From contig RHPI01002402.1 of NCBI GenBank assembly GCA_009103225.1, positions 429,549 through 493,548 of the forward strand: a DNA stretch of 64,000 nt, written 5' to 3'. Below, piece after piece: positions 35,154-45,906 of the stretch. Made by a program: the position numbers and the translations under genes. The notes beneath the pieces were generated by a model, which did not search any database, was not told the origin of the DNA, and saw only the letters and a list, made by a program, of their open reading frames with translations. Source of the DNA: Chlorokybus atmophyticus. Its lineage: Eukaryota; Streptophyta; Chlorokybophyceae; Chlorokybales; Chlorokybaceae. The number at the start of each line of letters is the position of its first letter. Positions within the stretch are counted from its first letter, which is position 1.

Positions 35154-37855
35154 CTAACGCCTGTAGCGATATCTCTTGAAATTGAAGTAGAGATGCAGGA
35201 TCCCGCGCTCGTATGTGCACTTGAAACCCTTCTTGTGCGAGTACTCCCATTCCTTGTTTACAATCCTGAAGGCGATGTCCTGAAAGGTTTGCAAAGTGAG
35301 CTACTGTCCAAGCTACCCGTTGTTGCAGACATTGACCAACTTTGCCTGCACAGTGCTCAGAGACTACATGCCACACACGGTAATTACCTCATATGGAGGA
35401 CCAGCATGAAAGCGAATGATGCATGTGTCACCATTCGGGTCATCCTTCTCAATGTAGTAAGTCGGTGTCTTTGTCTTGTCAATGAGATCAGGGTAAAATA
35501 AGTTGAACTTGTAGCCCTGCACCACCTTTGGCGGGGGGTTGTCGTGATCATAGTGGGTCTGATTGTACTTGTTCCACTCGTATCCCGTGTGAACGCGGTT
35601 GAAGTACTTGGGCTTGCGAGGTCGATACTTATCGTGCCACCAGTAGCCCTGTGACTTGATCTGCACTTCTCCCTGGAACACGGCGTCTCCCTCCTCTTCC
35701 TGGCCCATCATCTTGGTGGAATCGCGTATCCTCTTCTGCTCCTCAGCCTCCTCAGCACGCTCGGCTGAAGTGGGCACAGGCAGGCGCGCGCCTTGCAGCA
35801 CCTCCAATCGCCGCTGCTGCAGCTCTCGCAGATCATCCTCAGCATCCACAACCTCCTCATTGTCAAAGTCCTCCACTGGCTCTGGGGAGAACGCCCCGTT
35901 CTCGGCAACCTGACCCGCGTGAGGTGGGGACTCAGGGACCACATCAGGCTCTGGTGCAGGTGGTGATTCCACTAGCTGCTCTGCTGCAGGCTCTGGAGTT
36001 GGCTGTCGTGGTGGAGAAGCCACTGGCAGTGGTTGACGCTGCAACCGCTGTTGAGATTGCGCCAAATGCAGCCTCAGCAGGTGGTTGTGTAAGTCCTTCA
36101 GCTTTGCTATGGACTTATGCACTGCCAGCCTCTTCAACACTGCCTCCCAGTACTCTACCTCCTTCGCCTCACCAGTCCTGATCTGCGTCTGGATCTGGTC
36201 TTGCAGCTGCTGCAGCTCGCCAAAAGTTTTGTTGGCTAGAAGCGCCTGCACGTCTGTGTCAATGGACGCGTGCAGCATGCCTCCTTCATACAAGAGCTCA
36301 GGCGGCGGGTCTTTGAGCTGTGATCGATACTGCTCCAAGGCTTTCCTGCGACGCGTCTCACGCAGCTCATTCTCGCAAACTACCATCATGTTCTCCCAAA
36401 ACTCAACATGTAGAGGAGTAGCGCGATCCAGCTCCAGATGAAGCTGTATATCTTTCTGCAGCTCTTCCATCTGCAACACATAAGCCATTCATGCATTCAT
36501 TCATTGCACTATGTATCATGTTCAACAAGCGACACATGCATATCACAGACTGGCTGTGTCAGCTGCTTACCTCGCGAATAGACAGACCAATGAAGACCTT
36601 GAAAGGCTCCTCGAGTGACACAGTGAACTCCTCATTAAGCAAAAGGTTCTTGGACATGAGGTCAATGGGCTTTGCACGTCCCTCTCGCAATCGGATAGCT
36701 GATCGCGTCTTTTGCTGCTGCAGATGAAAGTCATCTTCCTTGCGTCCCCAGTCACCAAATTCCATGACAGCGCGCTCGCGCGCAAGCATGGCTAACTCCT
36801 CTTCGTGACGAGCCCTCTCGCGTTCGCGCTCTTCCCGCCTCTTCTTAACCTGTCATCACAGTACATTGAACACACTGCCGACCACAACACTGCACTTTGC
36901 AAACACAGGAGACCGAACAACAACACGTACCTTCTCCACCTCCTCTAAGCGTTCGGCCATGCGCCGCCTCTCTGCTTGAGCTGAAAACTCTGAAGGGTCC
37001 GCACCTCCCGCGATATCGCGCTCAATCTTCTTGCGCCACACAAATCGTTCACTGAGATTGGCATCACCAAACGGGTTGTTGTCGTTGGTGTAGCCAGCAA
37101 CCCCTGTGGTCTTCAGCTTAGCAGCAAGCTTCTTGGCCTTTTTCTCGGCCTTGCGTTTCATCTGCTCTTCGTCAAGCAGCTTTTTGCTCTGGTCTTTGCT
37201 TTTATCCGCCTGCAAGGAGCGCAAGCGGCATGGCCGGTAAGCACAAAGAAACACTGCATAAAATACACATAACACGACCATAGCATGCATATATCACCAC
37301 TCGCCACAACGCATAGCGTGCCAGCATGCACCAGCACAGCATGATTGCAATTTTACGGGTGGAACGACAACTACCACAAAGAAACTACGAAGCTAATGAC
37401 GACAAACTTGTGTCATTGTGTTCAACGAGGCAACACCAAGCACAGCTTGCCAGCAATGCAATTGTAGTAAGCATACTATGTATACGGTATTGAGGACTCA
37501 ATATACGCCCAACGTATATCACAGCCCTTACCCCATTCTCTTTCTCCTTGCGGCGTTCCTCGCGTCGCCGCTTCTTCTTCTTACGCCTGCGCCTCTTGCT
37601 CTCTTCATCGCTGCTCTCATCGTCATCTTCACTACTATCATCGCTTTCAACATCAGCTCTCTTCTGCCGCCTTCGGCTGCTGCTCTTTTTGCCACTGCTC
37701 CTGCGCTTTGTGTCGACCTCCTCACCGCTGTCACTACCGCTGCTGCTGGCCTCCTCCTCCTTGTCGCTGCCATTGTTACCATCGTCGTCATCGCTCCTAC
37801 GCCTCCTCCTGCTCCTCCTCTCCCGCCTCTCCTCCCCGTCGCCCTTGCCGCCCAT
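35154..37855 (-). CDS. CACTIN: Cactin, spliceosome-associated protein
   Basis: Five exons (37532-37855, 36931-37209, 36571-36849, 35388-36470, 35154-35279) give 696 aa, slightly shorter than animal cactin. The N-terminus (1-108) is an Arg/Lys/Ser/Asp/Glu-rich disordered region. The conserved middle begins NPFGDANLSERFVWRKKIE and continues through a coiled region with KPIDLMSKNLLL. The C-terminal cactin domain is nearly invariant: EWNKYNQTHYDHDNPPPK, GYKFNLFYPDLID, LRFHAGPPYE-type text, then DIAFRIVNKEWEYSHKKGF, ending FNFKRYRYRR. Cactin acts in the nucleus in late spliceosomes and safeguards splicing fidelity. The last exon is separate and small (42 codons with stop). Start: ATG 37855 is the first that precedes the charged domain. 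A longer frame from 37891 is possible but would overlap the promoter. It diverges from the J-protein gene 76 bases away. Confidence 0.96.
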
Positions 37856-37931
37856 GTCGCCCACACCCACAACAAACCCACTAAGCACCACTTAGGGTTT
37901 GCAGTGGAGCAGTGTGTAAACAACTTGGTGC
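37856..37931. promoter_or_regulatory. 76-bp bidirectional promoter with telo-box
   Basis: The ATGs of Cactin (minus) and the J-domain protein (plus) are only 76 bases apart, so both 5' untranslated regions and core promoters must fit or overlap here. TTAGGGTTT at 37892-37900 sits in the middle. No TATA box is apparent. Confidence 0.65.
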
Positions 37932-39615
37932 ATGGCGACGGCGACGGCGGAGGAGGACAGGCCTGGCCCTGACGCCGCAGAAGAGCAGGACCAGCGAAAG
38001 CAAAGGCGATACTATGGCTCACTGGCGGTGCTGGCTATCCTTGCCGCAGGGGTGAGCCTGTTGTTGTTGTTGTTTGCATGCGTTCATGTTGTTGCCCAGT
38101 GGACTGTAAGCAGTACTTTGAGAAACTCAAACTGGTGCAGCGGCTTGTAATTGTCACAAGCCACTGCACTAGATCAGTTACTGCCGTATGATGCTGTGTG
38201 TATGAAGGTGCTGGTTTGTCTGCAGGTCGGCAACGCACTCAGTTTGCGGCGTCAGCTCATTCGGATCAACTCAACGCACCACGTGGTAAGTGATCCAGTC
38301 TCATGCACATGACACCCTTGAGTCAACACCATAGCAACCTCAGCAGTTTGGCAAAGACATGGCGGATGCAGGCAGAGTCCATCCTGTAACTCCAGGTGCA
38401 AGTGGATGTGTGGCATGCAAGTAACACCAGTCAGTTTAAATTGCCAGGAAGACGATGCATTTCAGCAAGCTTTCCGTCAGCACCAGCGTGCCAGCAGCAG
38501 TCGCGGGTCGTGGCGGACTGGCACCGCAGAGCATGCTAAGGAGCGAGCCAGACGCGTAGCCGAGCAACAGGCGCGGGTGCAGGAAGAAAGAGCACGCAAG
38601 GTAGACTGTTCAAGTACTTGAATTCAATGGACAAGCAACTTGGCGACAGCTCTGTGCTCGCGCTGTACGTGTTGAAGAATGCACTGATCGAGCAGTGTTC
38701 GTGCTGGAGGTGCAGCCGCTGGTGTTGAGTTTGTGTGGGGCTTGATGCTCAGCATGCGTATCCTTTATGTTGGGGGTGAGTGTGACCTTTCTGGTTGCAG
38801 GAAAGGATACTCAAGATGTGGATGCGAGAAGAGAGTGACAAGGCACGCTGGCACGCTGGGTACACACAGTTTGAGCCGTTTGGGTGGCAAAAGCAACAGG
38901 CGCATGTAAGTGACTGCTACTGCCCTATGCTCGCACTAAAACTCTAGTCTGCTTGCATACCAATTGCTTACCAAATCGAGGTGATTATGCGGCTCAGTCC
39001 CATAGTAGTTGAAGTGCAATTATATAACATGACGCTGGACGCTGGACAGTGACTGCATGGGATGCTTAGTTAGTTTATGACTTCAGACGCACAGAGAGCG
39101 CGTTAGCACAGACTCTCCGTTCCCACCTAAAGACAGAACACTTGGCAACCTCGAGCACTACAAAGCCCTCGGCTTGGATCAGTAAGCGTTTCAACTGCAA
39201 AGCCCTGCATGCATGTTTTGCAGTACTGAAGTTGTTACTCGCACTTTGAACAAGCTTCTCATGCAGCGTGTGCATTGCAGTGCACGCGCAGACTTGCTCA
39301 GTCAAGATGATATCAAGGTCAGCTTGGTGCATTTCACGCCCCTTTGTATTGGCGTACTTTGTGTGTGTACTTATGTGTACTTATCTTGTGTTTTCTGGAC
39401 AGAGTGCATTTCGTGCTCGGGTTAAAGAGTGCCATCCTGACTTGCATCCTGAGAAGAAAGGTACATAATCCTCGCTATTGCATTGGGACTGAGCAACAAT
39501 TTGTCCACCTCCCAACGTGTATGCCCATCTTATGCAGTTGCCGGTCTTTGCAGATGAAGCAGCAGCCAAGTTCAGAAAGGTTGTGAAGGCCTATCAAGCT
39601 CTGCAGACGGCATGA
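37932..39615 (+). CDS. Membrane-anchored protein with C-terminal J domain
   Basis: Nine exons (37932-38051, 38226-38285, 38344-38385, 38448-38600, 38801-38905, 39087-39181, 39281-39317, 39403-39460, 39554-39615) give 243 aa. Residues about 28-40 form one short hydrophobic helix after an acidic N-terminus. The middle is a charged, probably coiled-coil segment (EHAKERARRVAEQQARVQEE). The C-terminus (about 178-243) is a compact J domain starting HYKALGLD, with the HPD triad at 215-217 and ending KFRKVVKAYQALQTA. HPD stimulates Hsp70 ATPase, so the protein should recruit an Hsp70 to a membrane, perhaps mitochondrial or ER. Which membrane cannot be told. The third exon is the least certain; its donor was chosen to keep frame. 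Confidence 0.8.
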
Positions 39616-41223
39616 GCTCTCCATTCTGAAAGGTTCATCTCGACAAGTCAGCGAAATGTTGCTACGTAGATAGCTTTCGCAGTTCAGGTATGCCGCATTC
39701 ACTGTGTCTGGTTGGGTAGCCTGCTGGGTGATTGTTTGCAAGCCTCAACCTGCGGTATTGACAATCATTCTGTCCTGCCTTCAGCCCTCGCACCCTAGAG
39801 CACATATTGATACAATGGTTGCAAGGGAGTCGCTGCAAATTGACGGTGTTTTACAAGCTGTTGGCGCCGAAGCACGCAAGCAAAGGGAGCCCACTAGCTT
39901 GTCATTGTGTTGCACAGCGTGCCCAGTTTCCTGTATTAACAGCCTTAGTGCGGCTGACGCATATGGTTAGAGTGTATGTGTTTGTAGATAGGTAGGGGCA
40001 TTGGGGTTGTGCTGTGTCCCTGTGTACAGGATATCGTAGACGCTACTGTGCATAGAGTGAGAGGTTAGTGTCAATTACCTACACAGGGCAGGCTTGGCTC
40101 TGCTAGGCTTCAGCTGAGCAGTGTCAGTAGTAGTATCACTGCCATGCAGCGCAGTGCTGCATGACTGTGACCGTGCTATTGGTTTTGTGATCATGTTTGT
40201 GCGCGCTCGCAGGACTACTGACGCTGTTTGTGCCAAATATCACCATTATTTTGCGTTCACAAGAGCTGGGGATTGCTGCATCTATGGCTGCATAACTGCC
40301 TGCACCGCACCTGCTGGCCATACTCTTCCGCCCAAACATCGTGTACACCAGGTGGAAGTCGATAGCATGAGGCTGCCACATTACTGTACCAGTTTGTTTA
40401 CCAGGCATTCAAGCGCCGCACGCCGCGAAGACTGCATGGGAAGCAGGCTGCGTAACACAGCTTGCCCACGCCAACGGTGAAGGGACCCAACCCCACCACC
40501 CAACCCCAAACCAGCATCTAACCAGACCACCACTCCAACCAGAACGGCTGAAGCACAGCAAAACCGGCGCGGTGCTCAGTGCACCAAGCACTGCTGACGT
40601 CTGCAGTGCAAGACAAGAACGGCACACCACAGCGAAAACATGCTTCGTCGCTAGCAATGCGCGCGGAAGGAGGCGGAGTCAGGGAGGGATGGAGGGCGGG
40701 GGAGTCCTTGTTGCTGATGTGCATGCTGCCTGCCTGATGAACAGCGCCAGCAACTAACCAGCCGCCCATGTGGGCAGGTGATTACAACTGCAGGTCTAAT
40801 GGTTAGCGACAGTACGGTAGCGTTGTAAAGTAGCCCAGTGGTCAACTAAATTGGAGTTGAAGTTGTGTACCTGCATGCGCTGCTGTGTGCCTACTTCGCT
40901 ACATCTCATGTGCATGCGCATGCATGTCCTGCATTTCTGTACACTAAATGTGGCATGGCAAGCAACACTACTCCTAAAGTTGCTTGCCATGGCACATGTC
41001 ACTGAATAGGCTGCTGCAGTTGTCATGGTAGTGTGGCTTGCGGATCCCGGACCATTTCAACTTTGCACTGATACATTTCGTTGGTTATGCAAGGTACAAG
41101 GTTAGTGTGGTGTAGTGCAAGGCATAGACAGTGCAGCATGCAGAGCCACACTGCAATGCACCAGTCAAAGCTGTACTAGCTTTTGTGGCACCAGCTTTGT
41201 AATTCATGAACTTGCAGGGAGCG
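39616..41223. other. Intergenic region between convergent genes
   Basis: It lies between the stop of the J-domain gene and the stop of the GPATCH8-like gene. Short frames on both strands lack domains and splice-site support. No RNA gene is recognised. Confidence 0.5.
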
Positions 41224-43573
41224 TTATGATGGTTCATCATCATCATCATCGTTCTGAAACACAGACAGCTTGGGAGCTATTTTGGGCTTCTTTGTCGCCG
41301 CTGAAGGTCCAGCCTGCCAACACCCACACTCAGCCAACACCCAACAACACTCCATGCAGAGATCCATGTCATACTTGCACCCAACAACACCAGGTCACTG
41401 TATGTGTCTTATGTCAATCAATGTCACCTTGGAGCCTCCTCCAAAACTCATCTTCACTGCTCCTCTGTCTTCCGGCACAGACGCGACGGCGGCACTCGCA
41501 GCCTGCTGGCGCTGCTCTTCAACACTAGCAAAGCCGCAAGACATTAGATCAAGGGACACACAGCACACTTAACATAACCGTGTCTGATGAAGCTCCCTAT
41601 GAGGTCAATGCGAAGCACTGGCGGTGTTTGTGTGCGTGTGCTCGGATGCATGCACAGGCCTGTGCACGAGTGCATGCGTGCGCGCGTGGCTGCGTGCGCA
41701 TATGTGGATACATGCATACATGTGTGCACGTGCGGGTGCGCACGTGTCACGAACACAGCGCATAACACGACAAAGGATACGCCTTGGCTAGCCTTGCCAT
41801 CTCCTTTTCATGCCGCAGCTGCTCCTTTCTTTGCCTCTCACCTCGCGCACCTGCCGACTGCGTCTGCTGCATCTCCTTGAATCGCTGTGACAACACATCG
41901 GGTAAGTTTGTTAGGGTGTGCTGCGACAAGCATGTGCAAAATTACCTTCTTGTGATGGTGGTCGTATGAGCTGAGGTGGGCCTCGTATTCGCTGACGAGT
42001 TTGTACTGCTTGTTGCAGAGCTCGCAGTAGAACGTGCGCTTGATCTCCGCCACCTCCGCGCGGATGCGCTCCTCGCGCTCGGCTTTGATCTGTGCGCCCG
42101 CACGGAAAACCGCACAAAAGGCAAGGGGGCGGCCCCCGACACAACGACAGTACTCCCCACATTGCCGCTTTTCTAGATGCACTTGTTGCCAGCAACACAA
42201 ACTTCAACATGCTCTTTCCAGACACGCACATACGCACAAGGGTGGACACCCACACGAACAGCGACACATCCGCACGCGCACGCACACGCGCACACACACA
42301 TGTACACGCACACGCTCACACTCACCTCTCTTTGCTTGGACTGCTCTTCGGTCTGCTCCACCTCGACCTCCAGCTTGCGTCTCGTGACATTCTCTCCCGA
42401 CGTGTAGAAGTTGTCCTGCGCCGCTTTGCCCACACCCAACCTCACGCCCTCGCCACCTCCACGCACCGGCTCAACGATACCTAACCCCCAGAGCGCAGTT
42501 TGAGGACGTTGCAAACGCACACACACATGCACACGTGAGACTGGCATGCTACACGCGCGCGCACGCACACGTGCACACACAATCGCGCACACATAACTAC
42601 TAGGACACAACTTCACGTTACAACTGCCCCACACAAACGAACCCAACACACTCTCACCCTGCGCGTCGCGTCCCAGCCCCGTCCCCTCCTTCCATCCCAT
42701 CTTCATTAGCAGTTTGAACCCTTTGTTGCTGGCCGCGATGGCCGTATCGACCGAGGCCATCGTCGTAGTTGTGGACTCCTTCTCATCGCCTCCTTGATAC
42801 GTGTGCGTGTCGGTGAAGTCCCCGGCACAATGAGCCAGGCCCAAACCGCCGTGGGAGGACTCCTCGTCCCTCATGGCATCCTCATAGGCCTGGGGGGGGG
42901 GGGTCAACTTGATGAGTCGTGCTGGGAGTCGTGCTGTAGTTCATGCAATGATTCGTTCCTTCAACCACTGATTGATGATGATCCCTTCCTTCCTTCGCTC
43001 ATGCACACATTGGTTCAATCGTTCAACCATTGCAGTCCTTCACTCACTCACTCACTCACTCACTTACTCACTCATTAATCCATCATCCATGCACAGTTGG
43101 CCCAGTGGCACTTGAGAACAAGATACTGGGAGAAGCTACTGCTATGCAAGCATGTATGCGAGTTGCAAGCAATGAGGAAACATACACATGAAACAGGAGC
43201 AGTACAATCAACGGTCTAATGTTAACATAACAAGGGAGGAAATGCAGCGTAGCTTTTCAACCAGCAGCACAAATGTCAAGGCAGAAGCGTATTGTACGAA
43301 TAAAACTAAGCCGTTACCAACCGTTGTGGTCTCCATCAGGTGTACAAATGCACGATGAGTAAATCTGGTCACTGACGTACTTACCTCGCACTGACTACGC
43401 TGCGTATGGATTCTGTGTACACTGAACAATTCTGTGCTAGAATTCTGTTTGTTTGACTGAACAAAACAACCCTTGACATATCGAGCGAGAAATGTCTCAA
43501 AACGCCTCACCTTGACACGGTCTGCCATGGCCATAAGCGCCAAGTCCTTGGCGCTTGGTGCCCCGCTCTCCAT
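41224..43573 (-). CDS. G-patch and C2H2 zinc-finger protein, GPATCH8-like
   Basis: Seven exons (43511-43573, 42658-42889, 42326-42480, 41946-42089, 41781-41884, 41428-41524, 41224-41313) give 294 aa in frame. A G-patch at about 73-99 reads SNKGFKLLMKMGWKEGTGLG. It is followed by FYTSGENVTRRKLEVE and a charged coiled coil. A C2H2 finger at about 168-195 reads FYCELCNKQYKLVSEYEAH, then the second His in SSYDHHHKK. The order G-patch, basic coil, U1-type finger and KMSFGGGSK near the C-terminus matches GPATCH8 (and its plant counterparts), but this protein is far shorter than the animal one and lacks the RS-rich tail. The C-terminus is acidic (five Asp from a TCA repeat). G-patch proteins typically activate DEAH helicases in splicing. 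The exact link between the first and second exon is inferred. Confidence 0.85.
41640..41755. repeat. TG/CG alternating tract in an intron
   Basis: GTGCGTGTG and GCATGCGTGCGCGCG units fill the intron between the exons ending at 41781 and starting at 41524 of the GPATCH8-like gene. Confidence 0.6.
42225..42322. repeat. CA/CG alternating tract in an intron
   Basis: ACGCACGCACACGCGCACACACA-type alternation lies next to the donor at 42325 of the GPATCH8-like gene. Confidence 0.6.
42518..42600. repeat. CA/CG alternating tract in an intron
   Basis: A second alternating purine-pyrimidine tract lies in the intron between the exons at 42658-42889 and 42326-42480 of the GPATCH8-like gene. Confidence 0.6.
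43037..43076. repeat. (CACT)n tetranucleotide repeat
   Basis: About eight CACT/TACT units lie in the first intron of the GPATCH8-like gene. Confidence 0.7.
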
Positions 43574-43833
43574 GACGAAGGTGTTATGGTGCAAGCACAC
43601 AGAACGCCTTTGTCCACCTCATCCGCCTCCTCCTGATCCTCCTCCGCCGCCACCGTCGCCGCCGCCGCCACGTGGCACACGAGACTTTCAACGCATACGA
43701 TTCACCGCAGCTTTGAGGTTAGTCAGTTTTGCTGACGTCGGCGGTGGTGGCGGTGGTGGTGGCGGCGAGTGTAGCGGTGGTGCTGTACTGTCGTTGTCGT
43801 TGAGGTCGTCGTTGTCGTTTATAGTCGATCAGC

Positions 43834-45108
43834 ATGGCTGCGAGGTTGTATGTTTCGTCGGCGGCGGCGCTGCTTGTGCTGCTGCTCTGCTGCCAGCGCA
43901 CGCTCGCCATCACATGGAAGCCATGCGGTACGTACATGCATGCAACATCAAAACCCACTGTTGGATATGTTCGTGTTTGGCACGGTAGATTTATTGGTTG
44001 GTTGGTTGGTTGAGATTTGGTTAAAACTCAACCTTAAGAGTCGATACTCAACACCCTGTGTGTGTGTGTGTGTGTAAGCGCAGATGATGAGGCTGACCCT
44101 GTGGCTGAGATCAAGCAGATCGTGATGACGCCGGACCCAGCGCTGAGGGGACAGGACGTAGGATTCGACCTCAACCTCGTCGCAGGTGAGAGGCTTGTGC
44201 GCGTGCGCGTGCATATATACATGTTGTGCTCGCAGCATCATGCAACCCTCACTCTGATAGGTATATGACATCGCTTCCAGTACGCTGCACTTGTGTTCCT
44301 TACTGACTAGGCTGTATGTCAATTTAGCTCTGTCACAGCCAGGGTGTTCACAAACACGTAAATCCTGAATTGCCATCATTGTTTTCTGGTTGTGTACATC
44401 TTTGGCATGCGGTTGATTTGTCTGCAAGTCTGGTTTAGACTGAATCGAGTGTGTGACGTCTTTCCTTGTGGGGGCAGGTGAGGATGTGACGGGCGGCAGC
44501 GTGACCGTGTCGGTGGCGTACCGCGGCGTCCCCGTCCACTACGAGAATGATGACCTGTGCGACAAGACCGCCTGCCCCATCAACAAGGGGCCATTCCGCC
44601 TCAACAACGTGCAGCAGCTCCCCAGAATCACCCCACCTGTAAGCACAGAGACACGTGCTTGCACGTGCGCATGCACAAAGCATGCAAAACGCGCGTGCAC
44701 GCATGCGTGTGTTGTGCGTGTGTCATGCACATATGCACAACCTTCAGCTTCATTATCTTTGGCACTCTTCTGTTGTTGTTTGTTCATTTTTGGCTAAGTC
44801 ACATCTGTGCAGTCACGGGGATGCTCGCATGCGGTGGCACCCGCGCATGTATGCGTGCGCGCATATGCACACACGCGCGCATGCGCACGCAAGCGCGTGC
44901 GTGCGCACACAGACACAGTTTTTGCCTCACACCCTTTCGTTGTCACACTGAGAGTTGCATATTTCTCTTCCAGGGTCCGTACACGCTCAAGTTGTCTGCC
45001 AAGGGCCCCGACGGCCGTTCTCTCTTCTGCGCCAACATCAACTTCAACGTGGTTAGCCCGCCATCTTCGGGGGGCATGCTGGGTGGTCTGAGCGCTCTGT
45101 GGAAGTAG
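43834..45108 (+). CDS. ML (MD-2-related lipid-recognition) domain protein, NPC2-like
   Basis: Four exons (43834-43927, 44084-44185, 44478-44638, 44974-45108) give 163 aa. Residues 1-25 are a clear signal peptide (AALLVLLLCC, cut near TLA-IT). The mature part is one beta-sandwich ML domain. It has Cys31, the pair Cys93/Cys98 in DDLCDKTACPI, and Cys138 in SLFCANINFNV, the last before the usual final strand. The family carries sterols, phosphatidylglycerol or other lipids in the lysosome, vacuole or extracellular space. NPC2 has six cysteines and this protein keeps four in the mature part, so one disulfide is absent. A short Gly/Ser tail (SGGMLGGLSALWK) follows the domain. It shares a 260-base divergent 5' region with the GPATCH8-like gene. 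Confidence 0.85.
44640..44912. repeat. CA/TG and GCGC alternating tracts in an intron
   Basis: Two patches (about 44640-44720 and 44815-44912) of alternating purine-pyrimidine sequence lie in the last intron of the ML-domain gene. Confidence 0.6.
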
Positions 45109-45906
45109 ACAGTAGCTGCGGAGCTGTAGCGGCAGAATGGCTACACATTGCTGTACATAGCATTGTTAGTTAGTGTCTTGGTGTTGGTACCGCGTGTAGC
45201 ATGTGTAGGAGATAGGTCAGATGCATGTGTCATTGAACCAATTGCGCAGGTGTGGGAGGTATTGTTAAAGAAGATACTCGCTGCAGTGCATGTTGCTTAA
45301 TGACCTGATTGCTTATTGCTTATATTGCTGATCGGTTAAGATTGTTGACATAGCCAATTTACGTCTTGTTCTCCTCGTGTCCTTGTCCTTATTGCCTTGT
45401 AATGTATGTAATGTATGTGATGTATGTAATGTAACAACGTGAAATGACTACAGCCTACGGGGCTAAACTGCTATGTACCAACAGGTTCACCCTGGCAAGT
45501 GCAGTATGGACACTAACATGTGGCCCATACATGCATTCAACGTTACACACCCATGAACAGCTGTATGAGTTGTAGATAATTATGCCTGTCCGTGTCTGAC
45601 CCATGTATTGTATACTATGCACTGTTATGCAGTGTGGCTGCAAGCTTCCTGAGTCTGCTATGATTGGGCTGCGGTCAGTGCAATTCAAGTAGGATACACT
45701 GCTACCTTCTTCTGTGTAAAACACTACAACATTACAACACTACATCTATACTCAGCGGCCTGATATCTATCAAGCAGTAGCATATGCGAAATGAGCATAT
45801 GCGAGTATTCTTACGTACAGATGACAACTCCCATGGCGCATTCATGGATTCCAGCAAGCACCACTTGGCATTGCCTCTAGTGTTTGCAAGGCAGCACCTC
45901 ATCCAG
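45109..45906. other. Intergenic region between convergent genes
   Basis: It separates the stops of the ML-domain gene and GCP5. It contains a small ATGT/AATG tandem repeat at 45400-45432 and no recognisable exon. Confidence 0.5.
45400..45432. repeat. Short tandem repeat (TGTATGTAA-like)
   Basis: Four near-copies of an 8-10-base unit (TGTAATGTA / TGTATGTGA) occur in the 3' flank of the ML-domain gene. Confidence 0.65.

Noticed and set aside
40121-40480. 119-codon plus-strand frame in the gap between the J-protein and GPATCH8-like genes
   Set aside because: No recognisable domain, no splice-site pattern and an equally long antisense frame; treated as chance.
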